DNA from: an uncultured Clostridium sp.
Lineage (GTDB): Bacteria; Bacillota; Clostridia; TANB77; CAG-508
Reading direction: 5' to 3'
NCBI GenBank assembly: GCA_945919455.1
Contig: CAMEJH010000008.1
Span: forward strand, 1-39,086
DNA: 39,086 bases
Position 1 is the stretch's first letter, and every line of letters starts with the position of its first letter. The notes beneath the pieces were generated by a model. It searched no databases. It saw nothing but the letters and a program-made list of their open reading frames with translations, and was not told the origin of the DNA. The translations under genes and the position numbers were made by a program. Shown in pieces: positions 26,755-35,382 of this stretch.

Positions 26755-26783
26755 TATATATTACATTTTGAGACAAATGTCAA
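26755..26783 (-). promoter_or_regulatory. Promoter of ftsA-ftsZ
   Basis: Perfect TTGACA (26778-26783) and TATATA (26755-26760) with a 17-base spacer. The 11-bp-period repeat at 26791-26834 begins 7 bases upstream of the -35 box. Confidence 0.75.
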
Positions 26784-26790
26784 TACAATT

Positions 26791-26834
26791 TGAAATATTT
26801 TTGAAATATTTTTGTAACATTTTTGCAACAAATG
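26791..26834 (-). repeat. 11-bp-period AT repeat upstream of the ftsA promoter
   Basis: Four successive 11-base units on the plus strand: tgaaatatttt twice, tgtaacatttt, then tgcaacaaatg. A-tracts repeat about once per helical turn, as expected for curved DNA or an extended UP element. Confidence 0.7.
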
Positions 26835-26865
26835 TAATATATTTGTAATCTATTTTTTTACTTTC

Positions 26866-27240
26866 TTACTCCTTCATAGCTTTTGTATTTTCTTTCTTTT
26901 TTTCTGTCCATTTTTCTATATAATGTCTTCTTATTATTGTCAAATTTGTAAACATTCTTCCAACAAAAACAACTAATGCTGCCAAATATATATCGATATT
27001 TAATTTTTGTCCTAAATAGGTTAATGCTATTGAAAGTATGCTATTGCAAAAGAAACCAGATATAAATATTGTTAAATCAAAGTTCTTTTTCAATACTGAT
27101 GTTATTCCTCCAAAAACAGAGTCTAATGCTGCTACTACTGCTATTGCTAAAAATGTTGAATATGTATATGGTATTACTGGAGCATTAATTCCTATTAAAG
27201 CTCCTATTATACATCCAATTACAATTGCTATAACTATCAT
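26866..27240 (-). CDS. sbp: Small basic protein family membrane protein (Sbp, DUF1290)
   Basis: Small membrane protein of 124 residues with three or four hydrophobic segments and a basic, lysine-rich C-terminal tail (KWTEKKKENTKAMK). It matches the DUF1290 small basic protein that precedes ftsA in Bacillus. Its function is not known. The ATG follows AGGAGGAAAG, 12 bases after ylxX. The order ftsQ-ylxW-ylxX-sbp-ftsA-ftsZ is the same as in Bacillus subtilis, which supports the assignment. Confidence 0.9.
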   Translation of the reverse strand: MIVIAIVIGCIIGALIGINAPVIPYTYSTFLAIAVVAALDSVFGGITSVLKKNFDLTIFISGFFCNSILSIALTYLGQKLNIDIYLAALVVFVGRMFTNLTIIRRHYIEKWTEKKKENTKAMKE

Positions 27241-27251
27241 TTTCTTTCCTC

Positions 27252-27986
27252 CTAATTTAAATATTTAGTACCTATAGTACCTTTATATTTTTCTATTTTT
27301 ATTTTTTTACTTTTTTGTATACTTGTTTTGTGGCCAAGTTCTTGTAATATGTCTACATATCCACCTTTTCCAACTACTGCACTTTCAAGATACGTTTGAT
27401 TTCCTATAGCATTTATAATGTATGATGGCAAAATTCTTTCTCCATTTACTTTTAGGAAAGCATCATCTCCTGATCCTATTTTAAATATATCTGACATTGC
27501 TACAATTCTTTGTCCATTTATTGATATAGCCTCTGCCCCAGCACCAAATAATTCATTTACAATTAATAATAAATCTTCTACATCAATTGGATCGACTGTA
27601 ACATCTTCTGATAATTCTGTTCCTCCCATATCTTCTATTACAATCATTATTCCTTCGCCTTCAACATCAGTTTTTCCTAGTGTTTCATTTAATTGTTCTA
27701 ATTCGGCTTCTAGTAGCTGTGCGGTTTTTTCATCTGATTCTTTTTCATTTCTATATTCTGATATTTTCGTCATTACCTCTTGATATCTTTCATTAAGTTC
27801 ATCATATTTTTTGTTCCAATCTGCTAGTTCTACCCTTAATTCTGATTCTCTCATATTTTCTATTGCAGTTATATCTGTCTGTTTTACAACCTTAAATTGC
27901 ATAAACATTACCATCATTAATGTGAGACATGCTATTCCTATAGTTACAGACATAACAATTTTTTCTTTATTAATTTTTATTTTCAT
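27252..27986 (-). CDS. DUF881-family division-cluster protein (YlxX-like)
   Basis: 244 residues from the chosen start: one N-terminal membrane helix (about 11-32), a coiled-coil stretch (about 45-100, rich in Glu, Lys and Leu), then the DUF881 domain with VEDLLLIVNELFGAGAEAIS and ingqriv-type residues, ending KYKGTIGTKYLN. The earlier ATG at 27998 is part of the ribosome site ATGGAGG, so the ATG at 27986 is preferred. It is a paralogue of the next gene upstream. The function of DUF881 proteins is unknown; location in the division cluster suggests a septal role. Confidence 0.9.
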   Translation of the reverse strand: MKIKINKEKIVMSVTIGIACLTLMMVMFMQFKVVKQTDITAIENMRESELRVELADWNKKYDELNERYQEVMTKISEYRNEKESDEKTAQLLEAELEQLNETLGKTDVEGEGIMIVIEDMGGTELSEDVTVDPIDVEDLLLIVNELFGAGAEAISINGQRIVAMSDIFKIGSGDDAFLKVNGERILPSYIINAIGNQTYLESAVVGKGGYVDILQELGHKTSIQKSKKIKIEKYKGTIGTKYLN

Positions 27987-27997
27987 GCCTACCTCCA

Positions 27998-28717
27998 TTA
28001 TTTACTTTCCAAATAATTAAATTTTATGACACCTGTATATTTTGGTATAGTTATATTATCGTCTTTTTTTACATCTACTTCAATTCCAGCACCTCTTAAT
28101 ATCATTACATATCCATTTTGTCTATCTACATTTATTAATCTTTCTTGCATTCCTATTGCTTTTATTACAATTGGTGTTCCTATTTTTTCTCCATTTACTT
28201 TGATGACTGTTCCATCACAATCTATTGCTGTTGTGGTTATTATTCTTTGGTCATTGACAGAAATAGCTTGAGCTCCTGCATTTTTTAATTCATTAACTGT
28301 TCTAATTACATCATTATAGTGAACCAATAAGTCGTTTGGATCTCCTATATAAGAATTAGCAGATATTTTTTTATTGTCATCTAAAGTAATAACTAGTCCT
28401 GCTCCTGTAACTTCTGAAAGTCCAGCGGCTTTTTTTCCCTCTTTTATACTATTCTCCAAATCTGTTAGTTCACTATTATTTTGCGTTGAATTTGCTCTTT
28501 CCGCTTCTAATTGGTCTTCTGCTTCTTCTAACTCATTATATAAATTATCATATTTTTCTTTTGCCTTTAGTACAGCATCTCTCAATTGATTTTCTTTAGC
28601 GTTGGTGCTTGTTATTGTTCCTGTACTATTAGTTGTTTTTACTTGTATTGCTATTCCATATGTTAATAATAAACACATAAATCCTAGTATAAAACTAATC
28701 ATTTTTTTACTGTTCAT
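27998..28717 (-). CDS. DUF881-family division-cluster protein (YlxW-like)
   Basis: 239 residues from the chosen start: a membrane helix (about 5-24), a coiled coil (about 38-85), and a DUF881 domain with LLVHYNDVIRTVNELKNAGA and AISVNDQRI, ending IPKYTGVIKFNYL. The frame continues to 28762 inside ftsQ, but ATG at 28717 has AGGAGGG at the right distance. The final codon runs into the following ylxX start region with no gap. The two DUF881 proteins share layout but differ throughout, so this is an old duplication. Confidence 0.9.
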   Translation of the reverse strand: MNSKKMISFILGFMCLLLTYGIAIQVKTTNSTGTITSTNAKENQLRDAVLKAKEKYDNLYNELEEAEDQLEAERANSTQNNSELTDLENSIKEGKKAAGLSEVTGAGLVITLDDNKKISANSYIGDPNDLLVHYNDVIRTVNELKNAGAQAISVNDQRIITTTAIDCDGTVIKVNGEKIGTPIVIKAIGMQERLINVDRQNGYVMILRGAGIEVDVKKDDNITIPKYTGVIKFNYLESK

Positions 28718-28727
28718 ATTTTCCCTC

Positions 28728-29522
28728 CTAATTGGCACTAAAATATGGTATAAACCCTTCATCTAAATTACCATTTACATATATAGTTCCTGTATTTCCA
28801 AGCTCTTTGGCTAATATTGCTTTTACATAATACATTCTATTTTTTAAATTTGTTGCATTTCCCAAATTTATAATTATTCCTTCATTCTCCAAACTTAGTA
28901 TATATTCATCTTGTACTTGAAATTGTGTTATTTTATCAGCCAATTCTATATTTTTTGCCTCAAATCGTATTTGTAATATGTTCTCCATCTTTTCTAAATC
29001 ATTTTCTTCTAATCTCTTTATTTCTTTTATTTTGTCTTCTGTCATTTCCATACCAATGATTGTTGGTAATTCTAGTTTTTCTAATGAATAATCTAAAATA
29101 TGTCCTTGATCATCTATATATATGTAACAACCTGTTTCTGTTTGTATTTGAAATTCTTTTTGTCTTTCTTTTACTTCTAACTCTATTTTATCTGGATATA
29201 TTTTATTTATCTTTACATCTTCTATGTAACCATTTTGCTTTAGCTTCACTCTAGTAACTATCTCTAATGTTGAAAAAATATTATCACCTATTTTTATTCC
29301 TGATAGTTCATAAATATCTTCCTGTGATAATTGCTTGTTTCCTTTAATATTTATATATTGTATATTAAATACATTTGCAGTTAATAAATATGAACAAATT
29401 CCTACAATAATTGCTACAAGCACTACTAAAATAAATATTATTTTTCTATGTTTTCTTTTCCTTTGTTCTATCTCTTTTTGTTTATTTAATTTACTGTTTG
29501 TCCTTGTTTTTTGCTTTGTCAT
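28728..29522 (-). CDS. ftsQ: Cell division protein FtsQ/DivIB
   Basis: Bitopic divisome protein of 264 residues: a very basic cytoplasmic tail (about 1-28), one membrane helix (about 29-52), then a POTRA domain starting INIKGNKQLSQEDIYELSGI and the FtsQ/DivIB beta domain. DivIB stabilises FtsL and the septal PBP. FtsL is not seen in the window. The ATG follows AGGAAGGAG. It is the first gene of ftsQ-ylxW-ylxX-sbp. The region upstream (29523-29742) contains no gene; AAGACAGTATT occurs there, matching 9 bases of the spoIIGA/sigE block, without a matching -10. Confidence 0.92.
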   Translation of the reverse strand: MTKQKTRTNSKLNKQKEIEQRKRKHRKIIFILVVLVAIIVGICSYLLTANVFNIQYINIKGNKQLSQEDIYELSGIKIGDNIFSTLEIVTRVKLKQNGYIEDVKINKIYPDKIELEVKERQKEFQIQTETGCYIYIDDQGHILDYSLEKLELPTIIGMEMTEDKIKEIKRLEENDLEKMENILQIRFEAKNIELADKITQFQVQDEYILSLENEGIIINLGNATNLKNRMYYVKAILAKELGNTGTIYVNGNLDEGFIPYFSAN

Positions 29523-29673
29523 ATTTACTCCTTCCTTTGTACTTTTTTAATTCAAATTTTTCCTTTTGTATTTTATCACATTTAATACTGTCTTTTCCAT
29601 AGTTTTTTTGAAATTTATACTGAAAGTTTAATTTTTTATTATTAAAATTATTTTAATACCTTAAAAATATTCC

Positions 29674-29728
29674 CCAGTTATTTACTGAAGCTAAAAAATT
29701 AGACATTTTTTGCATTCCATATAACTGG
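29674..29728 (-). terminator. Possible terminator or stem-loop after murA
   Basis: CCAGTTAT and ATAACTGG pair over 8 bases around a long (about 39-base) A/T-rich loop, followed on the transcript by a short T-rich stretch. The long loop makes it a weak terminator candidate. Confidence 0.35.
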
Positions 29729-29742
29729 AGATATTTATTATT

Positions 29743-30993
29743 TTATTTTTTAATCTCAATTTTTGCACCTAGACTTTTTAATTTCTTATCCATGTCTTCA
29801 TACCCTCTTAATATATATTCAATATTATCAATTTGAGTTGTACCTTTTGCAGCTAATGCTTCTACTACCATTGAAGCTCCTCCTCTTAAATCAGTTGCTA
29901 TTATATTTGCACCTTGTATTTTTTTACATCCTTTTATTATTGCGCTTCTTCCTTCTACTCTTATTTTAGCCCCCATCCTATTTAATTCTTGAACATATTT
30001 ATATCTATTTTCAAAAATGTTTTCAGTTACTATAGATGTTCCCTTAGCTGTTGTTAATAATGCTACAAATATAGATTGCATATCTGTAGGAAATCCTGGA
30101 TATGGCATTGTTTTTATATCAACCGCTTTTACTCTTTTAGGCGCAAAAATTTCTATTGAGTTTTTTTCTATTTTTATATTACAGTTACATTCTTCTAGTT
30201 TATTTACAATTGGTTCAATATGCTCTGGTTTTGCATTCAATATTTTTATATTTCCTCCAGTAATTGCTCCTGCTATTAAATATGTACCTGCTTCAATTCT
30301 ATCTGGCATAATATTATAGCTTATATCTGATAATTTTTTTACACCTAATATTTCTATTCTATCTGTTCCTACCCCTTTAATTTTTGCTCCCATTTTATTT
30401 AAATATTTTGCTAAGTCTTCTATTTCTGGTTCTTTTGCCGCATTAGTTAGTATTGTCGTTCCTTCTCCCAAGCATGATGCCAAAATAATATTTTCGGTTG
30501 CACCTACACTTGGAAAGTCTAAGTTTATTTGTGTTCCAACTATTTTTTCAGCTTTGCATATTATTTTCCCATATTCTTCTTTTATTTCAACACCTAGTTT
30601 TTCGAATCCTTTTAAATGCAAGTCTATTGGTCTTGATCCTATTTCGCATCCTCCTGGATATGAAAACGTTGCTTCATGGAATCTTCCTATTAAAGCACCT
30701 GCTAGTATTACAGATGAACGCATTTTTCTCATTAAATTTTCTGGTATTTCAAATCTATTCACACTACTTGTATCAATAATTATCTTGTTATTTTTCTTTG
30801 TAACTTTGCCTCCTATTTCTTTTATTATTTCATACATTGTTTGAACATCTTGAATGTTAGGAACATTATATAGTGTTGTTACCCCTGAATTTAGAATTGT
30901 TGCTGCAATTGCTGGTAATGCTGCATTTTTAGAGCCTGATATTTTTAATTCTCCTTCTAATTTTTGCCCACCTTGAATTATGAACTTTGACAT
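29743..30993 (-). CDS. murA: UDP-N-acetylglucosamine 1-carboxyvinyltransferase MurA
   Basis: Adds enolpyruvate from PEP to UDP-GlcNAc, the first committed step of murein synthesis. 416 residues in the two-domain inside-out barrel family. Lys22 in GSKNAALPAIAA and the catalytic cysteine Cys116 in SYPGGCEIGSRPIDLH are present, so fosfomycin sensitivity would be expected at this target. The C-terminal part shows PYPGFPTDMQ and DLRGGASMVVEALAA. The ATG follows AGAGGTG. It lies upstream of ftsQ by 220 bases and may form a separate unit. Firmicutes often have a second MurA, not visible here. Confidence 0.97.
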   Translation of the reverse strand: MSKFIIQGGQKLEGELKISGSKNAALPAIAATILNSGVTTLYNVPNIQDVQTMYEIIKEIGGKVTKKNNKIIIDTSSVNRFEIPENLMRKMRSSVILAGALIGRFHEATFSYPGGCEIGSRPIDLHLKGFEKLGVEIKEEYGKIICKAEKIVGTQINLDFPSVGATENIILASCLGEGTTILTNAAKEPEIEDLAKYLNKMGAKIKGVGTDRIEILGVKKLSDISYNIMPDRIEAGTYLIAGAITGGNIKILNAKPEHIEPIVNKLEECNCNIKIEKNSIEIFAPKRVKAVDIKTMPYPGFPTDMQSIFVALLTTAKGTSIVTENIFENRYKYVQELNRMGAKIRVEGRSAIIKGCKKIQGANIIATDLRGGASMVVEALAAKGTTQIDNIEYILRGYEDMDKKLKSLGAKIEIKK

Positions 30994-31096
30994 TATCTCT
31001 CACCTCTTTTTGTCTTTACTTTTTTGTAATCGACAATAATTTTATTATGCTATATTTTATGTAATTTAATTTTAAGTGTGCATAAAGTTGATTTTT

Positions 31097-31130
31097 TTCA
31101 ATATATATAGTAAAATCTATATATATTGAA
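31097..31130 (+). promoter_or_regulatory. 14-bp perfect dyad upstream of the membrane protein gene
   Basis: ttcaatatatatag (31097-31110) and its exact reverse complement (31117-31130) flank a 6-base centre. The dyad ends one base before the AAGAGG ribosome site. It could be an operator or an mRNA hairpin that affects translation. Confidence 0.6.
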
Positions 31131-31141
31131 AAGAGGTAATT

Positions 31142-31975
31142 ATGGAAAATGAAATAAAAGAAGAAATAAAAAAAGAAAAGAAAAAATTTACTATTTTAGG
31201 AGTAAACTTATGGGAAATACTTGCATATTTTATCATATATAGTATTGCTGGTTATATAATTGAAACATCATTTGCATTGATAAGATATGGCGTTTTAGAA
31301 AGTAGACAAAGCTTTTTATATGGTCCTTTTTGTAGTATTTATGGTGTAGGAGCTGTTATAATGGTTCTATTTTTACAATATTTTAAGAAAAATAGATTAA
31401 CATTGTTTGCTGGAGGATTTTTAATAGGATCTATAACAGAGTATTTAGTTAGTCTTATTGGAGAATTGATTTTACACGTAAAGTGGTGGGATTATTCTAA
31501 TATGCCTCTTAATATTAATGGTAGAATATGTTTTTATTATTCAATATTTTGGGGAGTTTTAGCTATATTTTTAATGAAGGTGGTTCACCCTAGAGTAAGA
31601 AAACTTATGGCATATATTTTGAAGAAATCTTCTGGTAAGATAGTTAAAACAGCAATTGTAGTAGTAACTGTGCTCATGGCAATTGATTGCTTTGTTTCCG
31701 CTTATGCTATTAATTTATTTACAATTAGAATGATAGCTGAAAACAATTTAAATGTAGATAAAAAAGACATTATTATAGAAATAAATGATAGAATAAAAGA
31801 AAGCGATTTTCAGCAATCTCTTATAAGAATATTTTTTAATAATAAAAAAATGGTTAAAACATACCCTAATTTAAAGGTTCAACAATTGGATGGAACAATG
31901 GTATATTTTAAAGATTTATTACCAGATATCAAGCCTTATTTCTTTAAATTTAGTGATCAAGATTTTTATAAATAA
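31142..31975 (+). CDS. Putative ABC-transporter type IV family membrane protein (CmpB-like)
   Basis: 277 residues matching the membrane family known as putative ABC-transporter type IV (ABC_trans_CmpB). A lysine-rich start precedes about five hydrophobic segments between residues 22 and 200. Family features are YFIIYSIAGYIIETSF, FLYGPFCSIYGVGA and the VKWWDYSNMPLNINGRIC loop, which is very typical. The last 75 residues are soluble. Despite its name, no ATPase is encoded nearby and transport is unproven. It stands alone on the plus strand behind a dyad element and ends at a bidirectional terminator. The start ATG follows AAGAGG. Confidence 0.85.
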   Translation: MENEIKEEIKKEKKKFTILGVNLWEILAYFIIYSIAGYIIETSFALIRYGVLESRQSFLYGPFCSIYGVGAVIMVLFLQYFKKNRLTLFAGGFLIGSITEYLVSLIGELILHVKWWDYSNMPLNINGRICFYYSIFWGVLAIFLMKVVHPRVRKLMAYILKKSSGKIVKTAIVVVTVLMAIDCFVSAYAINLFTIRMIAENNLNVDKKDIIIEINDRIKESDFQQSLIRIFFNNKKMVKTYPNLKVQQLDGTMVYFKDLLPDIKPYFFKFSDQDFYK

Positions 31976-32005
31976 AAAATCCAACCCATATGAGTTGGAT
32001 TTTTT
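31974..32005. terminator. Bidirectional terminator between convergent genes
   Basis: A 12-bp perfect stem (aaaaaatccaac / gttggatttttt) with an 8-base loop, ending both the membrane protein gene and the transketolase operon. Confidence 0.93.
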
Positions 32006-32008
32006 ATT

Positions 32009-32947
32009 TTATTTCATTACAGATTCTACTTTTTCAACAATGTTGTTTACATTTAAGCCATATTTTGCTTTTACATCTGCTGATTTACCTGACTCAGTAA
32101 ATACATCTGGTACACCAACATATGCAAGTTTTGCATGTTCTGATTTTTGAGCAAGTACCTCTGCTATTGCTCCACCTAGTCCTCCTAGAACTGAGTGATT
32201 TTCTACAGTTACTATTCCTTTTACCGTTGAAGCTAAGTTATTTATAAAATCTATATCCATAGGTTTTATAGAGAAAATATTTATAAGTTTACCCTTATAT
32301 CCTTTTTCTTTTAATGCCTCAAATCCTTCATAAGCTATGGCTGCTGCTGTTCCTTCATAGATTAATGCAAAGTCATTTCCAAGGTCTTCTACTACTGTAG
32401 ATTTACCTATTTGTGCTTCTGTTTCAAATTCTACATCAGGAACTACATCTCTTGCACATCTAATATATACAGGACCATCATGCTCTATTGCCATTTTTAT
32501 TGCTTGTTTTAGTTCTTTTACATTTGAAGGTACTAAAACTTTTACATTTGGAAGAGTACGAACAAGTGCTATGTCTTCATTTGCATGATGAGTTGCACCA
32601 TCTGGCCCATTATCCATACCAGGATGTGTTACAATCATTTTAACATTTGCTTTTGCATAAGCAGCTTGACGTAATTGTGTCCAAGCTGTTCCCGAAACAA
32701 ATATTGCAAAATTAACATAGAATGGTATTTGTCCTTCTGATGCTATACCAGTTGCTATTGACATAGCACTAGCTTCTGCAATTCCTGTTTCTACAAATCT
32801 ATCTGGGAATGTATCTCTGAATTTTGCACTTGTTGTTGATTTTGCTAAATCACTGTCAAGTACATATATTCTTTGATCTTTTTCACCAAATTCACAAAGG
32901 ATATCTCCAATTTTTTTACGCATTTCTATCATTTCATAATTACTCAT
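32009..32947 (-). CDS. Transketolase, C-terminal subunit
   Basis: 312 residues holding the pyrimidine-binding and C-terminal domains of a split transketolase. DSDLAKSTTSAKFRDTFPDRF, ETGIAEASAMSIATGIAS (with the glutamate that activates thiamine diphosphate) and THPGMDNGPDGATHHANEDI are characteristic. Its start overlaps the last base of the N-terminal subunit stop (TAATG), so the two halves are translated together in equal amounts. It transfers two-carbon units between sugar phosphates. Here it is the last gene of a PTS operon, which suggests that the imported sugar ends as a pentose or ketose phosphate. Confidence 0.95.
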   Translation of the reverse strand: MSNYEMIEMRKKIGDILCEFGEKDQRIYVLDSDLAKSTTSAKFRDTFPDRFVETGIAEASAMSIATGIASEGQIPFYVNFAIFVSGTAWTQLRQAAYAKANVKMIVTHPGMDNGPDGATHHANEDIALVRTLPNVKVLVPSNVKELKQAIKMAIEHDGPVYIRCARDVVPDVEFETEAQIGKSTVVEDLGNDFALIYEGTAAAIAYEGFEALKEKGYKGKLINIFSIKPMDIDFINNLASTVKGIVTVENHSVLGGLGGAIAEVLAQKSEHAKLAYVGVPDVFTESGKSADVKAKYGLNVNNIVEKVESVMK

Positions 32948-33765
32948 TATTGAATCTCCTCCTTTGCTTTATTTAGATCTTGCATTGCTATATTATATTC
33001 TTCATCTGTAAGAGCTCCACTATGCCATTTAGGATTATTCTCCATAAATGATACACCTTTGCCTTTAATAGTGTTAGAAATTATGGCTGTTGGCATTCCT
33101 TTAACTGTATATGCTTCATTTAGTGCATCTACTACTTCATTCATGTTATTTCCATTAATTTCTATTGTATGAAAATTAAATGCTTTTAATTTTTCAGCTA
33201 ATGGATCTAAGTTAATTACCTCATTAACTGGTCCACTTGAAGAAAGTTTATTATAGTCTACTACGACAATTAAATTGTCTAATTTATAATGTGCGGCTTG
33301 TAATAAAGATTCCCATATTTGGCCTTCCTGCATTTCTCCATCTCCAAGTATAGCATAAACATGATTATCTTCATTATTATGTTTTTTTACTATTGCCATA
33401 CCTACAGCTATTGATAATCCTTGTCCTAGCAACCCTGTTGTTGCATCAGTTTCTGGAATATCTACTGTATATGGGTGTCCTTGAAGACGAGAATTAACTT
33501 GTCTAAAAGTACCTAATTCTTCTTCTTTTATTATTCCTTTAGAACATAGTACAGCATATTGTGCCGGTACTGCATGTCCTTTAGATAATACTACTTTACT
33601 ACGTTTTTCTGAATTAAAATCTACATCCATTTCGTATATTGCTGTTAACATATCAATAACAGACAATGAGCCTCCTGGATGTCCGGCTTTTGCCTTGTAA
33701 ATCATTTGAACAATTCTTTTTCTATTTTCATTTGCTAATAATTCTAATTGTTTAATATCAATCAT
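32947..33765 (-). CDS. Transketolase, N-terminal subunit
   Basis: 272 residues holding the thiamine diphosphate (pyrophosphate-binding) domain. The family start KAKAGHPGGSLSVIDML, the GHAVPAQYAVL segment and the metal/diphosphate motif GDGEMQEGQIWESLLQAAHYKLDNLIVVVDYN are intact. Split transketolases of this size are common in Clostridia and archaea, so the split is normal and not a frameshift. The ATG follows AAGGGAG, 18 bases after the PTS permease gene. Confidence 0.95.
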   Translation of the reverse strand: MIDIKQLELLANENRKRIVQMIYKAKAGHPGGSLSVIDMLTAIYEMDVDFNSEKRSKVVLSKGHAVPAQYAVLCSKGIIKEEELGTFRQVNSRLQGHPYTVDIPETDATTGLLGQGLSIAVGMAIVKKHNNEDNHVYAILGDGEMQEGQIWESLLQAAHYKLDNLIVVVDYNKLSSSGPVNEVINLDPLAEKLKAFNFHTIEINGNNMNEVVDALNEAYTVKGMPTAIISNTIKGKGVSFMENNPKWHSGALTDEEYNIAMQDLNKAKEEIQ

Positions 33766-33783
33766 AATATTACTCCCTTAAAA

Positions 33784-35055
33784 TTAAAATTTACCTGTTA
33801 CAGTTCCTAATAATTTGAAAATAATTCCTATTAAGTTGAAATCTGTTTCTGGGAAGCTTGTTCCTGATAATCCAACACTTGTCATTATTGGATATATTAT
33901 AGCTGGTCCTACTGCAATTAATACACCTGCTAAGAATGCACCAACTACGCATCCTTTCCATCCACCTGTTGCATTACCAAATACACCTGCTGTAGCTCCT
34001 ATAAAGAAATATGGAATTGCTACTGGTATAATTACTGTTGTTCCCATTGCAGCCATTATAGCCATACAGATTAATCCTGCAGCATAAGCTGAGATAAATC
34101 CAAGTACTGTAGCTGTTGGAGCATAAGGGAATACTACTGGGCAGTCTAATGCTGGTTTAGCATTTGGTATAAATTTCTCAGAAATTCCAACGAATGCTGG
34201 AACGATTTCTCCTAAGAACATACGAACACCTGTGATTATTCCATATAAACCAGCTGTAAATGTTAATGACATTATTGCTGGATATACTAACCAATGTGTT
34301 CCTCCAGATATTGCTTCTACTGCTGGTCTTCCTGCTACTATAGCTGCTATATAGTAGAATATACCAACAGATAATGTTATTGATACTACATAGTCTTTAA
34401 ATATACTTAACCATCCTGGTAAGTTTAAAGATTCTGTACTTTTCTTTGGATCTCCAACTTTGCCTCCAATCCAACCAGAAAGAGCATATGCAAGTGAGCA
34501 ATAATGTCCAATAGCAATATCATCGCTTCCTGTTACTTTACGCATAAATGGTTGTGCAATTGCTGGATATAAGCAAGATGCCAAACCTAATATTACAGCA
34601 CCTATTATAATTGCCCATATATCTGATAATCCAAAAGCTTTTAATAATATAGCTAATAATGCAGCTAAGAATAAGTTATGTTGTCCTGTTAAGAAAACGT
34701 ATTTGAATTTTGTAAAACGTGCAATTAATAAGTTCATTACAAATCCTAATACCATTATTAATGCAATTACAGCTGGGAATAGGGTTTGTGCTTGTGCTGT
34801 TACAGCTTCAGATATTGGTGTTACACCAACTAGTCCAAAAGCTTCTGAGAATAATGTTTGGAATCCTGTTAGAGCTTGTTGTGCAGCTCCTGATCCAATG
34901 TTAAATAATAAATAACCTACAATTGTTTTTATTGTACCTGTTATAACTTGACTAGCTTTTTTCTTTTGTAATAATAGTCCTATTAAAGCTATTAATCCTA
35001 ATAAGAAAGCAGCTTCTCCAAAGATATCATATACTATGAATTCTAATACCTTCAT
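33784..35055 (-). CDS. PTS permease EIIC, ascorbate (UlaA/SgaT) family
   Basis: Membrane channel subunit of a phosphotransferase system, 423 residues with about ten to twelve hydrophobic segments. GSGAAQQALTGFQTLFSEAFG near the start, FKYVFLTGQHNLFLAA and CPVVFPYAPTATVLGFISAYAAG are typical of the UlaA family. The family includes ascorbate permeases, but many members have unknown pentose- or hexose-like substrates. No ascorbate-degradation genes (ulaD, ulaE, ulaF, ulaG) are present, so the substrate cannot be assigned. The ATG follows AGAGGAGG; it lies 13 bases after EIIB. Confidence 0.93.
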   Translation of the reverse strand: MKVLEFIVYDIFGEAAFLLGLIALIGLLLQKKKASQVITGTIKTIVGYLLFNIGSGAAQQALTGFQTLFSEAFGLVGVTPISEAVTAQAQTLFPAVIALIMVLGFVMNLLIARFTKFKYVFLTGQHNLFLAALLAILLKAFGLSDIWAIIIGAVILGLASCLYPAIAQPFMRKVTGSDDIAIGHYCSLAYALSGWIGGKVGDPKKSTESLNLPGWLSIFKDYVVSITLSVGIFYYIAAIVAGRPAVEAISGGTHWLVYPAIMSLTFTAGLYGIITGVRMFLGEIVPAFVGISEKFIPNAKPALDCPVVFPYAPTATVLGFISAYAAGLICMAIMAAMGTTVIIPVAIPYFFIGATAGVFGNATGGWKGCVVGAFLAGVLIAVGPAIIYPIMTSVGLSGTSFPETDFNLIGIIFKLLGTVTGKF

Positions 35056-35068
35056 ATTTTATCCTCCT

Positions 35069-35356
35069 CTATTTTTCTTCATTTGATTGTTCAAAAAATT
35101 TTTTTAATTCTTGTGTCATATAATCTACATCCATAATGTCTTTAATTCCTATAACGTAGCAACCTGAATCTTTAAATTCATCTACCAAGTCGCTCATCGT
35201 AATGATGACGTCTGGATGGTGACCTAAGAAACCGCTTAATACATCATGTTCTAGTTCTAATGGAAAATTGTTCTCTTGTATAATTTTTTCTAGTTTAATC
35301 TTTAACATTAATGAACTTCCCATTCCTGTACGGCACATTACTAGACCTTTTTTCAT
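35069..35356 (-). CDS. PTS EIIB subunit, ascorbate/lactose-type fold
   Basis: Cytoplasmic phosphocarrier of 95 residues. The active-site loop MCRTGMGSSLML puts the phosphocysteine at Cys8, which takes phosphate from EIIA and passes it to the sugar in EIIC. DVIITMSDLVDEF is the second half of the Rossmann-like fold. The ATG follows AAAGGAGGAAAG, 26 bases after EIIA. Gene order EIIA-EIIB-EIIC-transketolase is kept in one direction with short gaps. Confidence 0.93.
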   Translation of the reverse strand: MKKGLVMCRTGMGSSLMLKIKLEKIIQENNFPLELEHDVLSGFLGHHPDVIITMSDLVDEFKDSGCYVIGIKDIMDVDYMTQELKKFFEQSNEEK

Positions 35357-35382
35357 AAACTTTCCTCCTTTCTTTTTTGCCT

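Noticed and set aside
26791..26834. CRISPR-like or IS-end repeat
   Set aside because: Units are 11 bases, contiguous, without spacers, and no cas gene or transposase is nearby.
27252..28717. Two DUF881 genes as an assembly duplication
   Set aside because: The proteins differ throughout and the ylxW-ylxX-sbp order is conserved in Firmicutes.
32947..33765. Frameshift in a full-length transketolase
   Set aside because: The two halves have separate ribosome sites and a one-base stop/start overlap, and split transketolases are common in Clostridia.
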